This document shows, in pieces, positions 33,251 to 46,243 of a stretch of DNA of 64,000 bases; position 1 is the stretch's first letter, and every line of letters begins with the position of its first letter. The notes beneath the pieces are model-generated. The model did not search any database. It had not been told where the DNA came from and worked only from the letters and a program-made list of their open reading frames with translations. Made by a program: the position numbers and the translations under genes. Origin of the DNA: Clytia hemisphaerica (lineage: Eukaryota > Cnidaria > Hydrozoa > Leptothecata > Clytiidae); the NCBI GenBank assembly GCA_902728285.1, contig CACVBU010000351.1, forward strand, positions 186,001 to 250,000, read 5' to 3'.

Positions 33251-34804
33251 ATCATTTTCAGCCATAAACATAACACCACAAAAACTACTCAAATCGTTTT
33301 CAAATTTGCACTGAAATGTTGTAATTTTAGTATTTTCTTTTAAATTCCAATGGATGTGTGTTTGAAAGTTTCACTGTCAAGTTACCTACTACAGAGTTTT
33401 ATGGTTTTGTTTAGCCATATGCAAGATTTAAGCACTCGATCAGCTGACGATTCATGGCCAAAATTTCTCCAAAGTCTTTCCACATTGTTAAAGAGCCAGT
33501 ATGCATCAAACTTCTCATAAATCATGATGAAAATGATCAATTTTTCACTGAGATTTGCCAGTATGCGGCCGATCAAATCACAGTATTATTGGAATCAGAT
33601 AATCAGCTTTTATTAAATCGGAATAGATCATCGGATTAGATAAACAAACAAAAAATGTCTTGACCGTCGGCGGACGAGAGAGAATTTAAGGCTCCTAGGC
33701 CGAAGCAATAAATCATTCCTCGCTGCAAAAATCATGCTATTTTTACCATCCCCATTGAATTTTCTGACTTACAAACAAAAGATTTTAAATCCCAGGTAAC
33801 AAAAACTTAGGGAATGTCGATCCCCATCGAATTTCGGTCCGTTATTTTTATACCCACTGACTGAAGAAATTCTACAGGGGCTGTGAGATTGGGGCGTATT
33901 ATTTGTCTATTTTATTTAATTTCTTATTAGTTTCAATTAGATTGAAAAATTAATAGTTTATTTTTCTCTTGTGTAGTGTATTCAGTAGTTAATTGGCATG
34001 TTTATCGTTATGAAATAAACTTTTATCAAAATTTTCTAATTTTATGCTAATTTATTCAAATTTTATATACTTTTGATTTTTGGTCGGTTTTGTTGAAATT
34101 TTCTAGCCTTGCCAAAGTTTTATGATTTACTGTATGTTTTAAATTATATTTCATGGAAATTAACTTCAGCTTTCTGCAACCTTTGTTAGAATTCGTTAAA
34201 AATTGCAAGAAGTTCTAGGGATGCATAAATAATGGATGTGATGTTTCACAAAATCATATTTTGATTAGTATTCAAAATCGGCAATATTTAAGCCTCATGT
34301 AAAAAAATTTCATATAAAAGCATTTATCTTAACTTTAATATGCTTAATGTAACGAAACGATTATTAATTTTTATATAGGTTTTTTTCGTTTTTTTTCGTG
34401 TAAATTTCTATTTCATAGCTTATTAAAATTCATCTTCATTTATTTAAAGATAGCATTCATTCAAATTTTACGAATACTTGTGTCTTATCTTAATGAAATC
34501 CCTTGGGCCAATATTATTCGGTGCTATTAAATAATTTCAAAAAACATTGATCCTTTCGTTTTCTTGGAATACACGTATTTTATAAGAGTATTCAAATTTT
34601 TTGAAGCCTTTGGGTGGTCTTAACCTTTTTCGACATTTAAGCCTAATAATTTTTTCTTATAAAAAACGTGGGGTTAGTATTGTTCTGATTCATTTTGGTA
34701 TTTTGTGGATCTTTATTCTCTGGTGTGCTCCATTCCTAATAGAGCTGTTTATGTAGAACAAAAAAAATATTAGTTTCGGTATCTTTCACAAAATGTGGTT
34801 TTAG
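33251..34804. other. AT-rich noncoding stretch
   Basis: No coding frame with sensible composition, no repeat array and no inverted ends were found. Confidence 0.45.
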
Positions 34805-34813
34805 AGTTATGAC

Positions 34814-34933
34814 CAACCTCGTCGTCGTGTATTCCAGGCTTTATTTACGTTACTGATAGATGTCAGAGAAAATTATTATCTAGCGCTTATCAGTAAGAAT
34901 AAAAAAGCTAACAATACACAGGGAACGAGGTTG
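34814..34933. mobile_element. 120-bp MITE with 9-bp target duplication
   Basis: Ends CAACCTCGTCGTCGTGTATT and the complement of CAACCTCGTTCCCTGTGTATT. Flanked by AGTTATGAC at 34805-34813 and 34934-34942. Confidence 0.82.
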
Positions 34934-35567
34934 AGTTATGACAACTTAAACCCCTATATCCAGTATGCAAGACTAAAATTAGTGACACCACTAAAATAAC
35001 CGAAATAGATTTGATTAACTGACTGAATTTAGCCGGTCACAGTAATGTTCGAACAAGGCAACCGTGACAGACTTTTACATAGGCTTTGGCATCATATAAG
35101 ATGGTCACGGCGAGTTTTGGAAGGTTCAATGTGTGTTTTAAAGACCCGTCTTTAAAGTATCAAACAACCATTTAACCAAATATTTCAAGCGCTTTTCTAG
35201 TTTTTGCCCTAATCCAAGCAATTAAAGGAAATTTCCCCAAAGTTATTAACTTCAACCAGTCAGAGTAGTGACTCATTCGGCTGTTTCTACTTTCTGGTCT
35301 GTAAAATATCAACCATGCAGATAGCCGATTCAAAATTTTACAAATCGTCTTTAATATTATTTCCTACCACAGGTTAAAATTCTATAGCTTAGGTTTTGAT
35401 AAACCAAAAGTCTACAAGCCTTCCCCAAAAGATGCTCTAACTCGAAATAGCAATTATAGTGATCTGGTCTGTAAAATAGTCGAACTTGCACAACGCACGG
35501 GCTCAACTTCGTTATTTCCTCAACTATTTAGAAGCCCAATTGTAGATGTTCAGATTGAATTATAGTG

Positions 35568-36165
35568 GAAACTCGTCGGTCCCCACGCCCCAAAAATCAC
35601 AATTTTTGAAAAATGAAAGTAACACCCTCAGATATTCACCCAAGGAACAATTGTGCCCAATTTCAGTCAAATCGGACCATTTTTGAAGTCTCCAGGCTGA
35701 CCCCAAAGTTAAGCCTCGTTTTGGCGAAAAATAACTCGTCGCTAGGCCCCAAAACTCAAAATCTTTGAAAAATGAAAGTAAAACCTCGAGGTATTCTCCC
35801 AAAGAACACGTGTACCAAATTTCAGCCAAATCCTACCATTTTTGAAGTCTCCAGGCTGCCCCAAAGTTTTAGCCTCGTTTTGGCGAAAAGCTCGTCCCCA
35901 GGCTCCAAAAATTTTGAGAAATAAAAAATATACCCCCAGATATTCACCCAAGGAACAAGTGTGCCAACTTTCAGCCAAATCCGACAATTTTTGGAGTCTC
36001 CAGGCTGCCCCAAAGTTTTAGCCTCGTTTTGGCGAAAAACTCGTCCCAAGGCTCCAAAAATCAAAATTTTGAAAAGTGAAAGAATATTCCTCCAGATATT
36101 TACCCAACGAACAAGTGTGCCAAATTCCAGCCAAATCAGACCATTTTTGGAGTCTCCAGGCTGTA
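35568..36165. repeat. ~150-160-bp tandem repeat, four copies
   Basis: GCCTCGTTTTGGCGAAAA recurs at 35713 (variant), 35872 and 36021, alternating with TCTCCAGGCTG and CAAGGAACAAGTGTGCC. The minus-strand open frames here repeat the same peptide and are by-products of the array. Confidence 0.85.
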
Positions 36166-37362
36166 TTACAAGGGGCTATTCCATAAAAGAAACTTGTTCG
36201 GTTTTGAAACATCATCATCATTATCGTAAGAAAAATGACCTCTCGGAATGAATTATGGCCTCCTCGATGCACCAAACGTCTTTTATTTCGATTCAGTTAG
36301 TAAAATATTGATTATATACCTAATATTGATAACATTTGAGGGGCTATCTAAAAAAAACGGGCATTTTATAGCTAAATTATAGATAGATAAAAAAATCGAG
36401 GTTTCAAAACCGAACATTCCAATTTTTTACCTTAAAAAAGTGGCTAAAAAAATATTTTTTTCGGCAGAAAAACAGAAATTCTTTAAAGAGATGTTACGAA
36501 GCTTCTAAAAATCGCATTTGATCAAAAACAAAAATGCAATTTTTCAATTGAGTACCAAATGTTGAATCTGTGTCTAAGAGCGTTTCGCATACAACATAGG
36601 GCATCTTCGAGGCAAAAAAATTGGCCGCGATGATGCCAAATTCCCGGAATATGACGAGGTGAATTGACTTTTTCTTTCTTAAAATTTGAAAGAAAAATGT
36701 TTTCTTTGAAGCTTTCAGTGCAAAGAAATTTGAAAGCATTGACTCACTGAGAAACTATTCCATATTTTCGGTTTCGGAACATTTTGATGGAAATCCGCCT
36801 GAGAAAACCTAAGAATCCCGCACGGAAATTTTTGTCCGCACTATTTTGAAAATTTAGAGTCCAAGGAAATCAAAAATCGCACCCCCGCTTAGTTTTGAAA
36901 ACTCTATCAAAAACTGTAGCCGATTCTGTTTCAGAGTCAAAGGTTTAAAAACCGAATGTTGATGATGATGATGATACTGTTTCACCAAAACATGATGACA
37001 ATGTTGTTGCTGCTGCTCAGGAGATGGTCAGCTGCTGGAATCATCAACTAGACCCGCCAGCGGCAGAAAATCAATTACCATATTGTGCAACTGAGATGAG
37101 AACAACAGTGCTTTTCAGAAGCATCCGGCGACGACCTTTTTTTGATTATCTGCTGTTCGACCATAGCTAACCTAGTTTTTTAGATCTGTTGTTCAAACTT
37201 TTTGAAATCCCTACTCCTAGAAATATCTATGTGCTGTTCTCTTAAAATGTCAAGATAACATTAGAACCCCTTCTCCGAGAAATTTGGATCTGTTGTTCAG
37301 CTAAAATCTACTTCTTCTCTCTTCCTAGAAAATGTCTTCGATCTGCAGTTCTCCCTTCTCCT
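36166..37362. other. Noncoding, no gene recognised
   Basis: Contains ATC/GAT trinucleotide runs near 36213-36228 and 36961-36976. I saw no convincing inverted repeat or gene. Confidence 0.45.
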
Positions 37363-37513
37363 CCGCGCTTCTCATCTGCTGTTCCACATTTTTATCCGCC
37401 CTTCTCATCTGCTGTTCTACATTTTTATCCGCCCTTCTCATCTGCTGTTCCACTTTTATCCGCCCTTCTTATCTGCTGTTCCACTTTATCCCCGCCCATC
37501 TCATCTGCTGTTC
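37363..37513. repeat. ~36-bp minisatellite, about five copies
   Basis: Unit CTTCTCATCTGCTGTTC plus CACATTTTTATCCGCC. The first copies are exact 36-mers, later ones shorter. The plus-strand frame gives a repeating SALLICCSTFL peptide only because 36 is a multiple of three. Confidence 0.85.
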
Positions 37514-38904
37514 TACCATATCCTTCTACTTTTATCCATATCTGTTCCGCCCACCGTCCAGCCAGCGAGGAGAATAGAACGAATACATCTAAGCTATTTG
37601 AAACGGGTTTAATACGCGTTTAACCCGCGCACAATGAAAATATATTTCCGGGGGTAAAGTTGAATCTTTCATGAAAGATTTTAGTAGAAAATAACCATTA
37701 TTTTGTCCTTCGATCACTTCTTTTTGGTTGATAGTGATAGCAATATTAGTTGTTGGTAACCTTTTAATGCCTGTTATTTTTTGTTTAAGTTATAAAAAAA
37801 TTTCTTGACCGCTTTTGTTTTGTCCTAAACCCCCTGTATCCACTACAAAAAAAGATAAAAATAGTTGCGCGCCTAAAACCACGAGGAGTATTAATCAATA
37901 TGGTCGATGGGAGCTCCTGTCTGGTTTAAAATTTTTTTTAATATTTATTTATTGGGAAAGTATTTTGTCTTCAAACAATTTGATGGTACATTATGGTACT
38001 TTTTTATTGCTTTTTTTGTATGCTTCGAGGGCTTATTATAAATAGAAGCCAGCTTCTTGTGTATTGATTTTTTTGGAGGTAAAAAAATTTTTTTTGAATC
38101 TTTTTTCTCAAAGAGCTCAGATTTAACACAAATTTACACAACAGAGATCTTTATTCAGAGGCAGACTATTTTCAGTAGTTTTGCAAAATGTCATTCTAAT
38201 TGTGTTTCCTAAAACAAGGGGGTGGGAAAGGGTTGGTGTAATTTAAGATGCACGATCTAACGATTTACGATGCACGATTCGCGATCCGTGCATAAAATAT
38301 GTTAATTCATGCGTTATTATGCAAATTATGATTAAATATTTAGGCAATTTACAAACTTTCATTTGCTGAAACTCAATTATTTTTGAAAACATCATTTATG
38401 TAAGATTATACAAATTATATTAAAATAAAAAAAAGTGAAAACCACGTGCATTCACCTTCTGTACTCTCTCTCTCTTTTTTCATAACTTGAATCAATAGTC
38501 AATAGGGGAATTGTTTACCGAAAGAAAATTCTTTCTCATAATAGAGCACCAGTTTTTTGCTTCGTACATTACGGTCTGCAAAACATATTGTTTGCCAATA
38601 TATTCTTTTATTTGCTTTAAGGCCGTGATACATTTGTCAATATTGAATCAATATTCAAAAAGTGTTACTATAAATAGATCAAAAATTATATTGAACTAAT
38701 ATTGCTGAATGTAAGGTAAAAAGTTGAATTTAAACTAGCCATAGCTTTCACTAACTGCCACCCGCTACAAATGCTTATAACGACTAAATGCTGATTAAAG
38801 CTTTTTAATGTTTTTATAGTGAAAGTTTCGAAAATTATTAGGAACAAGAATCGCAAAATTGCGACTAAATATTTCCTTAAAAATGAAGGTCATTATCGAC
38901 ATAT

Positions 38905-39817
38905 ACTAGCAAGTAGCTGTCGCTAAGAATGCCCCGCAGAGCTTCCTATCGAAATATCCCTAAGTAAGCAAAATTACGCATGTGTAGATTTTAAATTCGT
39001 TTTATCGATAAAATTTAAGTTGGAGGAAGAAAGCTTGGTTTCAACTTTACTTTTGAGATGACATGGGATAGATGGTCGCTCACATCTCAAAAAGAGAAGT
39101 TATCGCTCACATTAATCACAGTGAAAACGCAAAAAATTCTGAAATTGATTTGATTCTTATAAAGTAGACACTTATAATAAAAATAAATGTGCTCATCTTT
39201 TTCGCCATCCTTTGTTTACTTTCTAATAACTAATTACCGAAAAGTATATTGCCTTCAATCAAGAGTTATTGATTTGATTCTTATAAAGAAAATGCTTATA
39301 ATAAAGATAAATATGCTCATCTTTTTCGCCATCTTTTGTTTACTTTGTAAGAACTAATTACCGAAAGGTATATTGCCTTCAATCAAGAGTTATTGATTTG
39401 ATTCTTATAAAGAAAATGCTTATAATAAAGATAAATATGCTCATCTTTTTCGCCATCTTTTGTTTACTTTGTAAGAACTAATTACCGAAAGGTATATTGC
39501 CTTTAATCAAGAGTTATTGATTTGATTCTTATAAAGAAAATGCTTATAATAAAGATAAATATGCTCATCTTTTTCGCCATCCTTTGTTTACTTTGTAAGA
39601 ACTAATTACCGAAAGGCATATTGCCTTCAATCAAGAGTTATTGATTTGATTCTTATAAAGTAGATGCCTATAATTGTTCATCGAAAATGTGCATAGAATT
39701 GCCTGCGTTTGAAAACTTAATCCACAAATTAACGCACAACAGAAAAAAACAAAAAACCCCGAAGGGAAGAATAACGAAAAACGTCTGCCGCGCATTTAGC
39801 GAACGCTACTTGCTAGT
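38905..39817. mobile_element. 0.9-kb TIR element (inner shell) with 124-bp repeats
   Basis: Ends ACTAGCAAGTAGCTGTCGCTA and its near complement. The core is the tandem array at 39110-39680. A truncated inverse copy is at 5790-6343. No clear target duplication. Confidence 0.72.
39110..39680. repeat. 124-bp tandem repeat, about 4.5 copies
   Basis: GATTTGATTCTTATAAAG begins at 39147, 39271, 39395, 39519 and 39643, exactly 124 bp apart; the copies are nearly identical. Confidence 0.93.
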
Positions 39818-40718
39818 TTGGTAAGCTATAAACGTTGCCGGATAATTACGGAACACTAATTAACCGGAAGATCGATTACAAAACAAACGCAAAAATCGAT
39901 ATTCCTGTCCAATATCCTTGCGTGAAGCTATGTAGGCCACCCTACGCTCGCAAGCTCGCTACGGGCGGCAATGATGTTCAAATTTATGAAAGTGCTCTAT
40001 TGTTCGATTATTGAGCAAGAGTTGATTTAAATTGAAATTTTTCAATTTAATTCCCCTTCCAGTCAATATTCAACAATAGAAAGAAAGGAAAAACTATTGA
40101 TTTCGCTTATGTAAACAAATACTTTCATTCATTTTTTCTCCAAAGAGAGAGGAGAAACTTCTCTTCTTGAACAAAGGGCAAGTGTTCCTATTATTTGCAA
40201 TACTACCTATAATTTTGAGCAAGTGTAAGGGCCCAAATTATATCAGATCAATATTCTATGATTTATTATAATGTAGATTATTGATAAGTGTAAGGAAGCG
40301 ATCAATTTTAGATTTATATCCATATATAGTAACAGTTTTTGAATATTGATTTAATATTGACCAGTGTATCACGGCCTTTAAGAAAGAAATTCCTATATTT
40401 GATTATGAGAGAAAATATTTCTTGTGCATTATGTTCACAAGATAGCTTCCATTATCAACATTATGATTATGTAAGTTAGTTTTTTCATAATTTTACGGTC
40501 GTAATTGTTCGTAGTTCCATTACTTACTCATTTCTTTTTTGTTGCATAAATTTACCGTGGTAAACAAAAGCAAGAAAAGATTATGCTATTGTTTTAGAAT
40601 TATGTTATATAATTTAAGTTTTATGATAATTATTAGGAATAATCAGCATACTTTATGCATGGATCGCGCATCGTGAATCGTAAATCGTTAGATCGTGCAT
40701 TTTAAATTACACCAACCC

Positions 40719-42350
40719 GGTGGGAAAGATCTGCTTACAAAAATTAAAACTTCTCAAATATCTGAGGCAGTGTTTAAGTACGTTTGCAGCTTCTATTTTT
40801 CTATCAAAAATGTGTTCTAAAAGATCTGCTTACAAAAATTAAATCGTCTCTGTTATCGGAGGAATTTTCATGTATATATTTGCAAGGTTCATCTTTTGAA
40901 TATTTCCTAAAAAAGGGCGGTGGGAAAGATCTACTTACAAAAATTAAATCGTTTCTGTTATCAGAGGCAGTGTTTAAGTACGTTTGTAGTATCTATTTTT
41001 CCTTCAAAAAAGTGTTTTTACAAGATCTGCTTACAAAAATTAAATCGTCTCTGTTATTAGAGGCAGTGTTTAAGTACGTTTGCAGCATCTATTTTTCATT
41101 TCTTCAATTGAAATAGCGGTGGAAAGATCTGTAGACAAGTATGAAATGTATGGTTTCTTTTATTAGAGGCAGAGTTTAAGTGGAACCTTTGCCTTTGCAT
41201 AATTTCTTTCATGTTTCCTACCAAGAGTGAGTGCGTAAAAAGTTTTTTTTTACCCAAAAATTTGGTCTCTGTTGTCATTTGTAAAAAATAATTGTTAATT
41301 TTCAGTAGTTTTGCAAAATGTCATTCTAATTGTGTTTCCCAAAACAATTAAGGGGTGGGAAAGATCTGCTTAAATCGTCTATGTTATCGGAGGCAGTGTT
41401 TAAGTACGTTTGTAGTATCTATTTTTCCTTCAAGAAAGTGTTTTTACAAGATCTGCTTACAAAAATTAAATCGTCTCTGTTATTGGAGGCAGTGTTTAAG
41501 TACGTTTGCAGCATCTATTTAATTTTTGCTTTTAAAAGAGTGACTCTTAGAATGACAACTAATAAAAACTCGATTTGCAAGGTTCATTTTTTTTATCTTT
41601 CCTAAAAAATGGGCGGTGGGAAAGATCTACTTACAAAAATTAAATCGTTTCTGTTATCAGAGGCAGTGTTTAAGTACGTTTGTAGTATATATTTTTCCTT
41701 CAAAAAAGAGTTTTAACAAGATCTGCTTACAAAAATTAAATCGTCTCTGTTTATAGAGGCAGTGTTTAAGTACGTTTGCAGCATCTATATTTCATTTCTT
41801 CAAATTAAAATAGCAGTGGAAAGATCTGTAGACAAAATATTAGATATATGGTCTCTTTTATTAGAGGCAGGGTTTAAGTGGAACCTTTGCATAATTTTTT
41901 TCATGTTTTCTTAGCAAGAGTGGGTGTAAAAAGGTTTTTTACTAAAAAATTTGGTCTGTGTCGTCAGTGGTAAAAATAATTGTTCCTTAAGTTTACAAAA
42001 ATTCAATCAACTCTGTCATCAGATGTAGAGTTTGTTTTGAGAATCTTTCTTGATAATTGTACCTAAAACAGGGGGTTGGAAAAGATCTGCTTACAAAAAT
42101 TAAATCGTCTCTGTTATCGGAGGCAGTGTTTAAGTACGTTTGCAGCTTCTATTTTTCTATCAAAAATATTTTCTAAAAGATCTGCTTGCAAAAATTAAAT
42201 CGTCTCTGTTGAGGCAGTGTTTAAGTACGTTTGCAGCATCTATTTTTTATGTTTTAATGAAAACATTGGGTTCAGAAAGATTGTTCACAAAAAATAAAAT
42301 GTTCTCTATCACCAGAGTCAGAGTACTTTTGCAGGTTCTGTTTTATGCCA
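40719..42350. repeat. Irregular ~92-105-bp repeat array
   Basis: AAGATCTGCTTACAAAAATT followed by TCGTCTCTGTTATCGGAGGC and TTTAAGTACGTTTGCAGC recurs about a dozen times with variable spacing, plus a longer unit starting TTTTGCAAAATGTCATTC (38180 and 41311). Open frames across it are repeat by-products. Confidence 0.85.
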
Positions 42351-43084
42351 CCTTAAAAATATTTATTGAATTAAAAAGAATACAAGAAGAGAAAGGATGT
42401 GTCTTGCATGTTTCTATGGGATTTTGTTTTCAGTTTTCATTTTTCTCACTATTGCTTTTTTGTCATTATTGTTGTTATTTCAATGTCTTTTTATTTGTCT
42501 GTATAGAGAGTTTGTTTCGACATTGTGTTGATCTTATTTGTTGACTCATTTCAGTTGATTTAGTGTCTATTAAGGTTGCATTAGCTTGGATTGGTTGTTT
42601 TGGATTTGACTTGGGTTTGACTTGGATTTGTTTGATTGCAAAACGCATTGTGTAGTTTAACAGGTGTTCCCAGGCCATTTTTCATGCTCTTTTAGCAACT
42701 GGTTATCTAATGCTGCCCCTGCTGAAATTCTTACTGCTTTTCACTGGAAAAACACTAGTAAAATTGCATTTTTTTTGCCACCAATAAACGCTGCCCTGCC
42801 TTTCTAAAGAGAATGGCCTGGTTCCTCAGAACTACCTTTGCGTACCTCCATTGTTGTGTTTTTGTATGCATAGTGTTTGAAGGAGGTAACTTGCCATCGC
42901 CCTAGAACACTGCACTGGAAAAGTATTCCAATTCAAAGTCTTTTCATTAAAATATGTAACAAAACCAGTGTTTTACAAAATATTTTCAAATATCAACTTC
43001 CCCTACCACTGTATAACTGAATCAAGTCTAGGGCGATGCCTGGTCCACAGTCCAGGAATAGGCATGGTTCAATAATATCTGCTA
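42351..43084. other. No gene recognised
   Basis: Mixed sequence with some CT- and T-rich runs. No coding evidence, inverted ends or tandem repeat seen. Confidence 0.4.
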
Positions 43085-43350
43085 TTTGAATCTGTCAGTA
43101 AAAAGAACGCTTTTCAAAGTGAAGTTTTCCGTTTTTCAAAAAGTGGAAATTTACGTTTTTCAAAAGTGCAGTTTAACGTTTTTCCAAAATACATTTTTTA
43201 CGTTTTTCAAAAAGTGCAAATTTACATTTTCAAAAGTGCAAATTTACGTTTTTCAAAAATGCAGTTTTACGTTTTTCAAAAAGTACAAAATTACGTTTTT
43301 CAAAAGTGCAGTTTTACGTTTTTCAAAATTGCAGCTTTACGTAGACGTAT
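43085..43350. repeat. ~27-bp minisatellite (ACGTTTTTCAAAA)
   Basis: About ten copies of ACGTTTTTCAAAAGTGCA with slight length changes. The reverse-complement array is at 59815-60115. The frame translates as FQKC.FTFFK repeats, an artefact. Confidence 0.88.
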
Positions 43351-43735
43351 AACGTATAACATCTAATTATAATATAACATAGTTGTATATTATAACTAGA
43401 CTTACACTAAGTGCCACCTAAAAATAAATAAATAAATAAATAATAAATAAAAATAACATATAAAATAATAAATAAAATATATCATAATATATAAAATATA
43501 AGCATAGGTTTACATGAAGAAATAATGTGAAGATTTTCTTTTTTTCTAAAAGTAACAATGTAAAGAATATATCTAAATAAATAAAAATGATGGATTAGTT
43601 TTAAAAATGACAATATAAACAATCCATCCAAATAAAAATGATGGGCTAAGCTGTTTTTCTATATGCAATAAATCTACATAAGTACAAATCACAACAATGA
43701 CTCCTTTATAACTACTTTAAACTGCATCCCGTTTA

Positions 43736-43901
43736 GCCTGGGTATCCAGACTCAAAATTTTAGAAAAAAACACTCTTACCTCAACATACAAAGTTTCTAA
43801 AATCTGTCTGGTGCAACTAAAAAAGTCTGATACAGTTTTGAATGACACAGTCTGTGAGTGAACCCTTGTTGACAGAATCTCAAAACTGTGGAAACCCAGG
43901 C
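43736..43901. mobile_element. 166-bp TIR element with GCCTGGGTATCCAG ends
   Basis: Left GCCTGGGTATCCAGACT and right the near complement (GCCTGGGTTTCCACAGT), both followed by CTCAAAAT-like sequence. No coding. Confidence 0.6.
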
Positions 43902-44220
43902 AGACACACATAATTACTTACCATAAAACCTCTTTTACAAACTCAATAAACTTTCAAAACTACTTTAAACTATATCCAAACGTCAGCCACATTCATAAAG
44001 GCTCCTTTCCATCAGCCATTTTGTTTAGAAATGAACCTGCGTTTTCATTTTCATTTGTTTATCTTTTTTTGCAAGGTCAGCTTTTTCCATAAATTATGCG
44101 CGCGCATCGAAAAATATCACAAACCCCGCGAAAATTCTGCTCAGTGACTGGACGCGTACTGACCAATTAGAGACACTCGCATATGCAGGGACAGATATCC
44201 CTGTAGACGAGTTACTTCGA

Positions 44221-44282
44221 CCAGACCGTAAACCTGAGACAAGATTATAAAAAACTAGACGGTGAAATAGTTTACGGTCTGG
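44221..44282. repeat. 13-bp inverted repeat hairpin
   Basis: CCAGACCGTAAAC and GTTTACGGTCTGG are exact complements 36 bp apart. GATATCC occurs on both flanks, so it may be the core of a small element. Confidence 0.65.
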
Positions 44283-44598
44283 ATATCCAGGCTACATCCC
44301 GTTAAACGAACCCTCCCCAATTTCTTGCTGGTTATCCCGTAAAATATATATCGGGAAAAGATTCCAGAAAAGTATCAAGAATCTTAGTGCGGAAATGGGA
44401 ATATTATACAAAACAACGGTACACTGGAGTTTTTAATGATTCAAAATGAAAATCCTGATTAGCAAAAGGAGTATCAAGATCGGTGAAGTTCGATATTGAA
44501 GCTTCATTTATTACCTTGTTGCCCATTTCCGACGGCTTATTAGCAGACGCCCACACTAAAAAGCTTATAGAGCAGTCACATATCTATCATCCCATCGG

Positions 44599-45032
44599 CC
44601 GGGCGATGTCAATCGAACTGTTTGTTTGATTACCGAACCAAATCGAACAGTCATCGAACCAAGAAATTCCGGTAAGGTTCGATTAGTTCGATTGATGTTT
44701 GATTTGTTTGATTTACGGTTTTCGTTCACAAATCATTCTCATAGCACATGAACAACTCTTTTCTGCTAATCCAATGATTGTAAGGGATCGCTTAGGCTAG
44801 AGCTATTGCGCTAGCAATAACTGGAACCATTTGAGCTACAAAAACATTGATTGAACTTTATCGAGCTGCGATATAACTTTAATCAAACTGAAGATTTTCT
44901 GGTAAAGTTCGATTACTGTTCGATGAGGTTCGATAATCAAACACCTAACCGTTTGATTTCGTTCGATGAAATTTGATGGTTCGATAACGAAAATCGGTTT
45001 GATAGGGTTCGGTTGACATCGCCTGGGCTGGC
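44599..45032. mobile_element. ~430-bp TIR element rich in ATCGAAC motifs
   Basis: Left GGGCGATGTCAATCGAAC and right the complement of GGCGATGTCAACCGAAC. The interior is dominated by GTTCGAT/ATCGAAC and TTTGATT repeats. ATCGG lies outside both ends (44594-44598, 45033-45037). Confidence 0.62.
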
Positions 45033-45049
45033 ATCGGGGAGGAAAAGCT

Positions 45050-46243
45050 GGAACTTTTTCTTAAACCAAACACATTGATTGAAAACCAATCAAACTTCAT
45101 CAGATAAAAAACTGTCATCAAACTAATCAAAATTTTTTTTACCAAATCAGGCATGGTAATCGAACAGCTACCGTTTGATTTCGTTGGGTAGTTCGACAGT
45201 TTATTACAAAAAATGATTGCTGAATTTCAAAGAATTGACATGATGTCTAGGCTAGGAAATATGTGGAAATACTTGCTAAAACTGACTGTTTGTCACAACT
45301 GGTTAACATTTAACACATAATTATCTGGTGAAAAAAGGAAAAAAAAAAAGATCGTAAAAGATCATACCTGTGCTGTTTGTAGTTTTGGTGAAGAAGAGGG
45401 CTATGAGTTGTTGTGGAAAATTAACTCTTTTTGTACTATTTACTGAGCATTATCAATTCATTGGTGCATTCGCTAACTACACAAACATAAAATACTTAGT
45501 AGTAAACGAATAATAAACCTCTTTAAATACTCTACAAAAGACCAGAAAACATGATAAAAATTTATAAAAACAGCAGCAAGTTTCAAAAGCATGTGTAATC
45601 AAGCAGCCATTAAAAATTCTCACGATGAATGTTTACAAAGGCTTGGTTACACTTCTTACACTAGCGTATTTTGATTATTAAGAAAAGCGCTGTTTTTTAT
45701 CTTTGTGAGTGAGTCCACCTTGAGAATATTGGCCGTAGTACGCCCGCAGCCAAACACCCACGCCATAATCCCCCAATGTACGGAATACTATAAATACGGG
45801 CTAGCCATGTACGACAAAAAAAAAAAGACGGCGAAAATTTTTACCATCTGCACAACCTCGTGAAGCTATGAAGCCACCTACGCTCGCTGTGCTCGCTGTG
45901 GTGGCAAAAACGTAATATAGCGCGCGGAAAAGAAGGTCCAAGTTTAGATATTGAGCCCTCCCCCTCCAATTTTTCGCCCCCGCTGACAAAATTCCCGCGC
46001 GACAACAATTTATTATGACACGAAATTTTCTTAGACTATCTACGTTTAGTTTAGCCAGCACCTGACCACCCCACCGCATCAGATTTTTATTTCGTCAACA
46101 GATGAACACGAACACCCCGCCGGTTTTAAGCACTGATCTGGTCGATTTTCCTCATTTACTACATTGTAATATTGTATAATTGCCATCTGTATAATCTTAT
46201 TATTAATTTCGCCTAGCGAAAGTATTACGATAGCCTTTCGCGG
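45050..46243. other. Noncoding; short repeat shared with 39925
   Basis: Mostly AT-rich. A ~45-bp stretch near 45850-45905 (GTGAAGCTATG, CCACCTACGCTCGC) matches 39923-39970, indicating a dispersed repeat. Confidence 0.45.

Larger units (their letters stand above)
38621..40376. mobile_element. 1.8-kb TIR element (middle shell)
   Basis: Ends GGCCGTGATACATTTGTCAA and its near complement, inverted repeats of about 50-60 bp (GTCAATATT, TCAATATTCAAAAA). TTTAA lies directly outside both ends. No transposase. Confidence 0.8.
38230..40718. mobile_element. 2.5-kb TIR element with 9-bp target duplication (outer shell)
   Basis: Ends GGGTTGGTGTAATTTAAGAT and its near complement, with about 70-bp inverted repeats containing CACGATCTAACGATTTACGA. 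Flanked by GGTGGGAAA at 38221-38229 and 40719-40727. It interrupts the repeat array at 40719-42350. No transposase inside; most of the interior is a second element. Confidence 0.86.

Noticed and set aside
35560-36275. Minus-strand frames with CSLGEYL repeats
   Set aside because: By-products of the ~155-bp tandem repeat.
36170-36980. Possible TIR element with GGTTTTGAAAC and GATGATGATG ends
   Set aside because: The segments are similar motifs in inconsistent order and do not form a true inverted repeat.
40784-42544. Frames with KDLLTKIKSSLL repeats
   Set aside because: By-products of the irregular array at 40719-42350; frame is lost between units.
43086-43366. Phe/Lys-rich repetitive frames (also 59707-60101 minus)
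   Set aside because: Translations of the ACGTTTTTCAAAA minisatellite.
45801-46079. 92-codon minus-strand frame
   Set aside because: Overlaps a dispersed noncoding repeat and has no motif.
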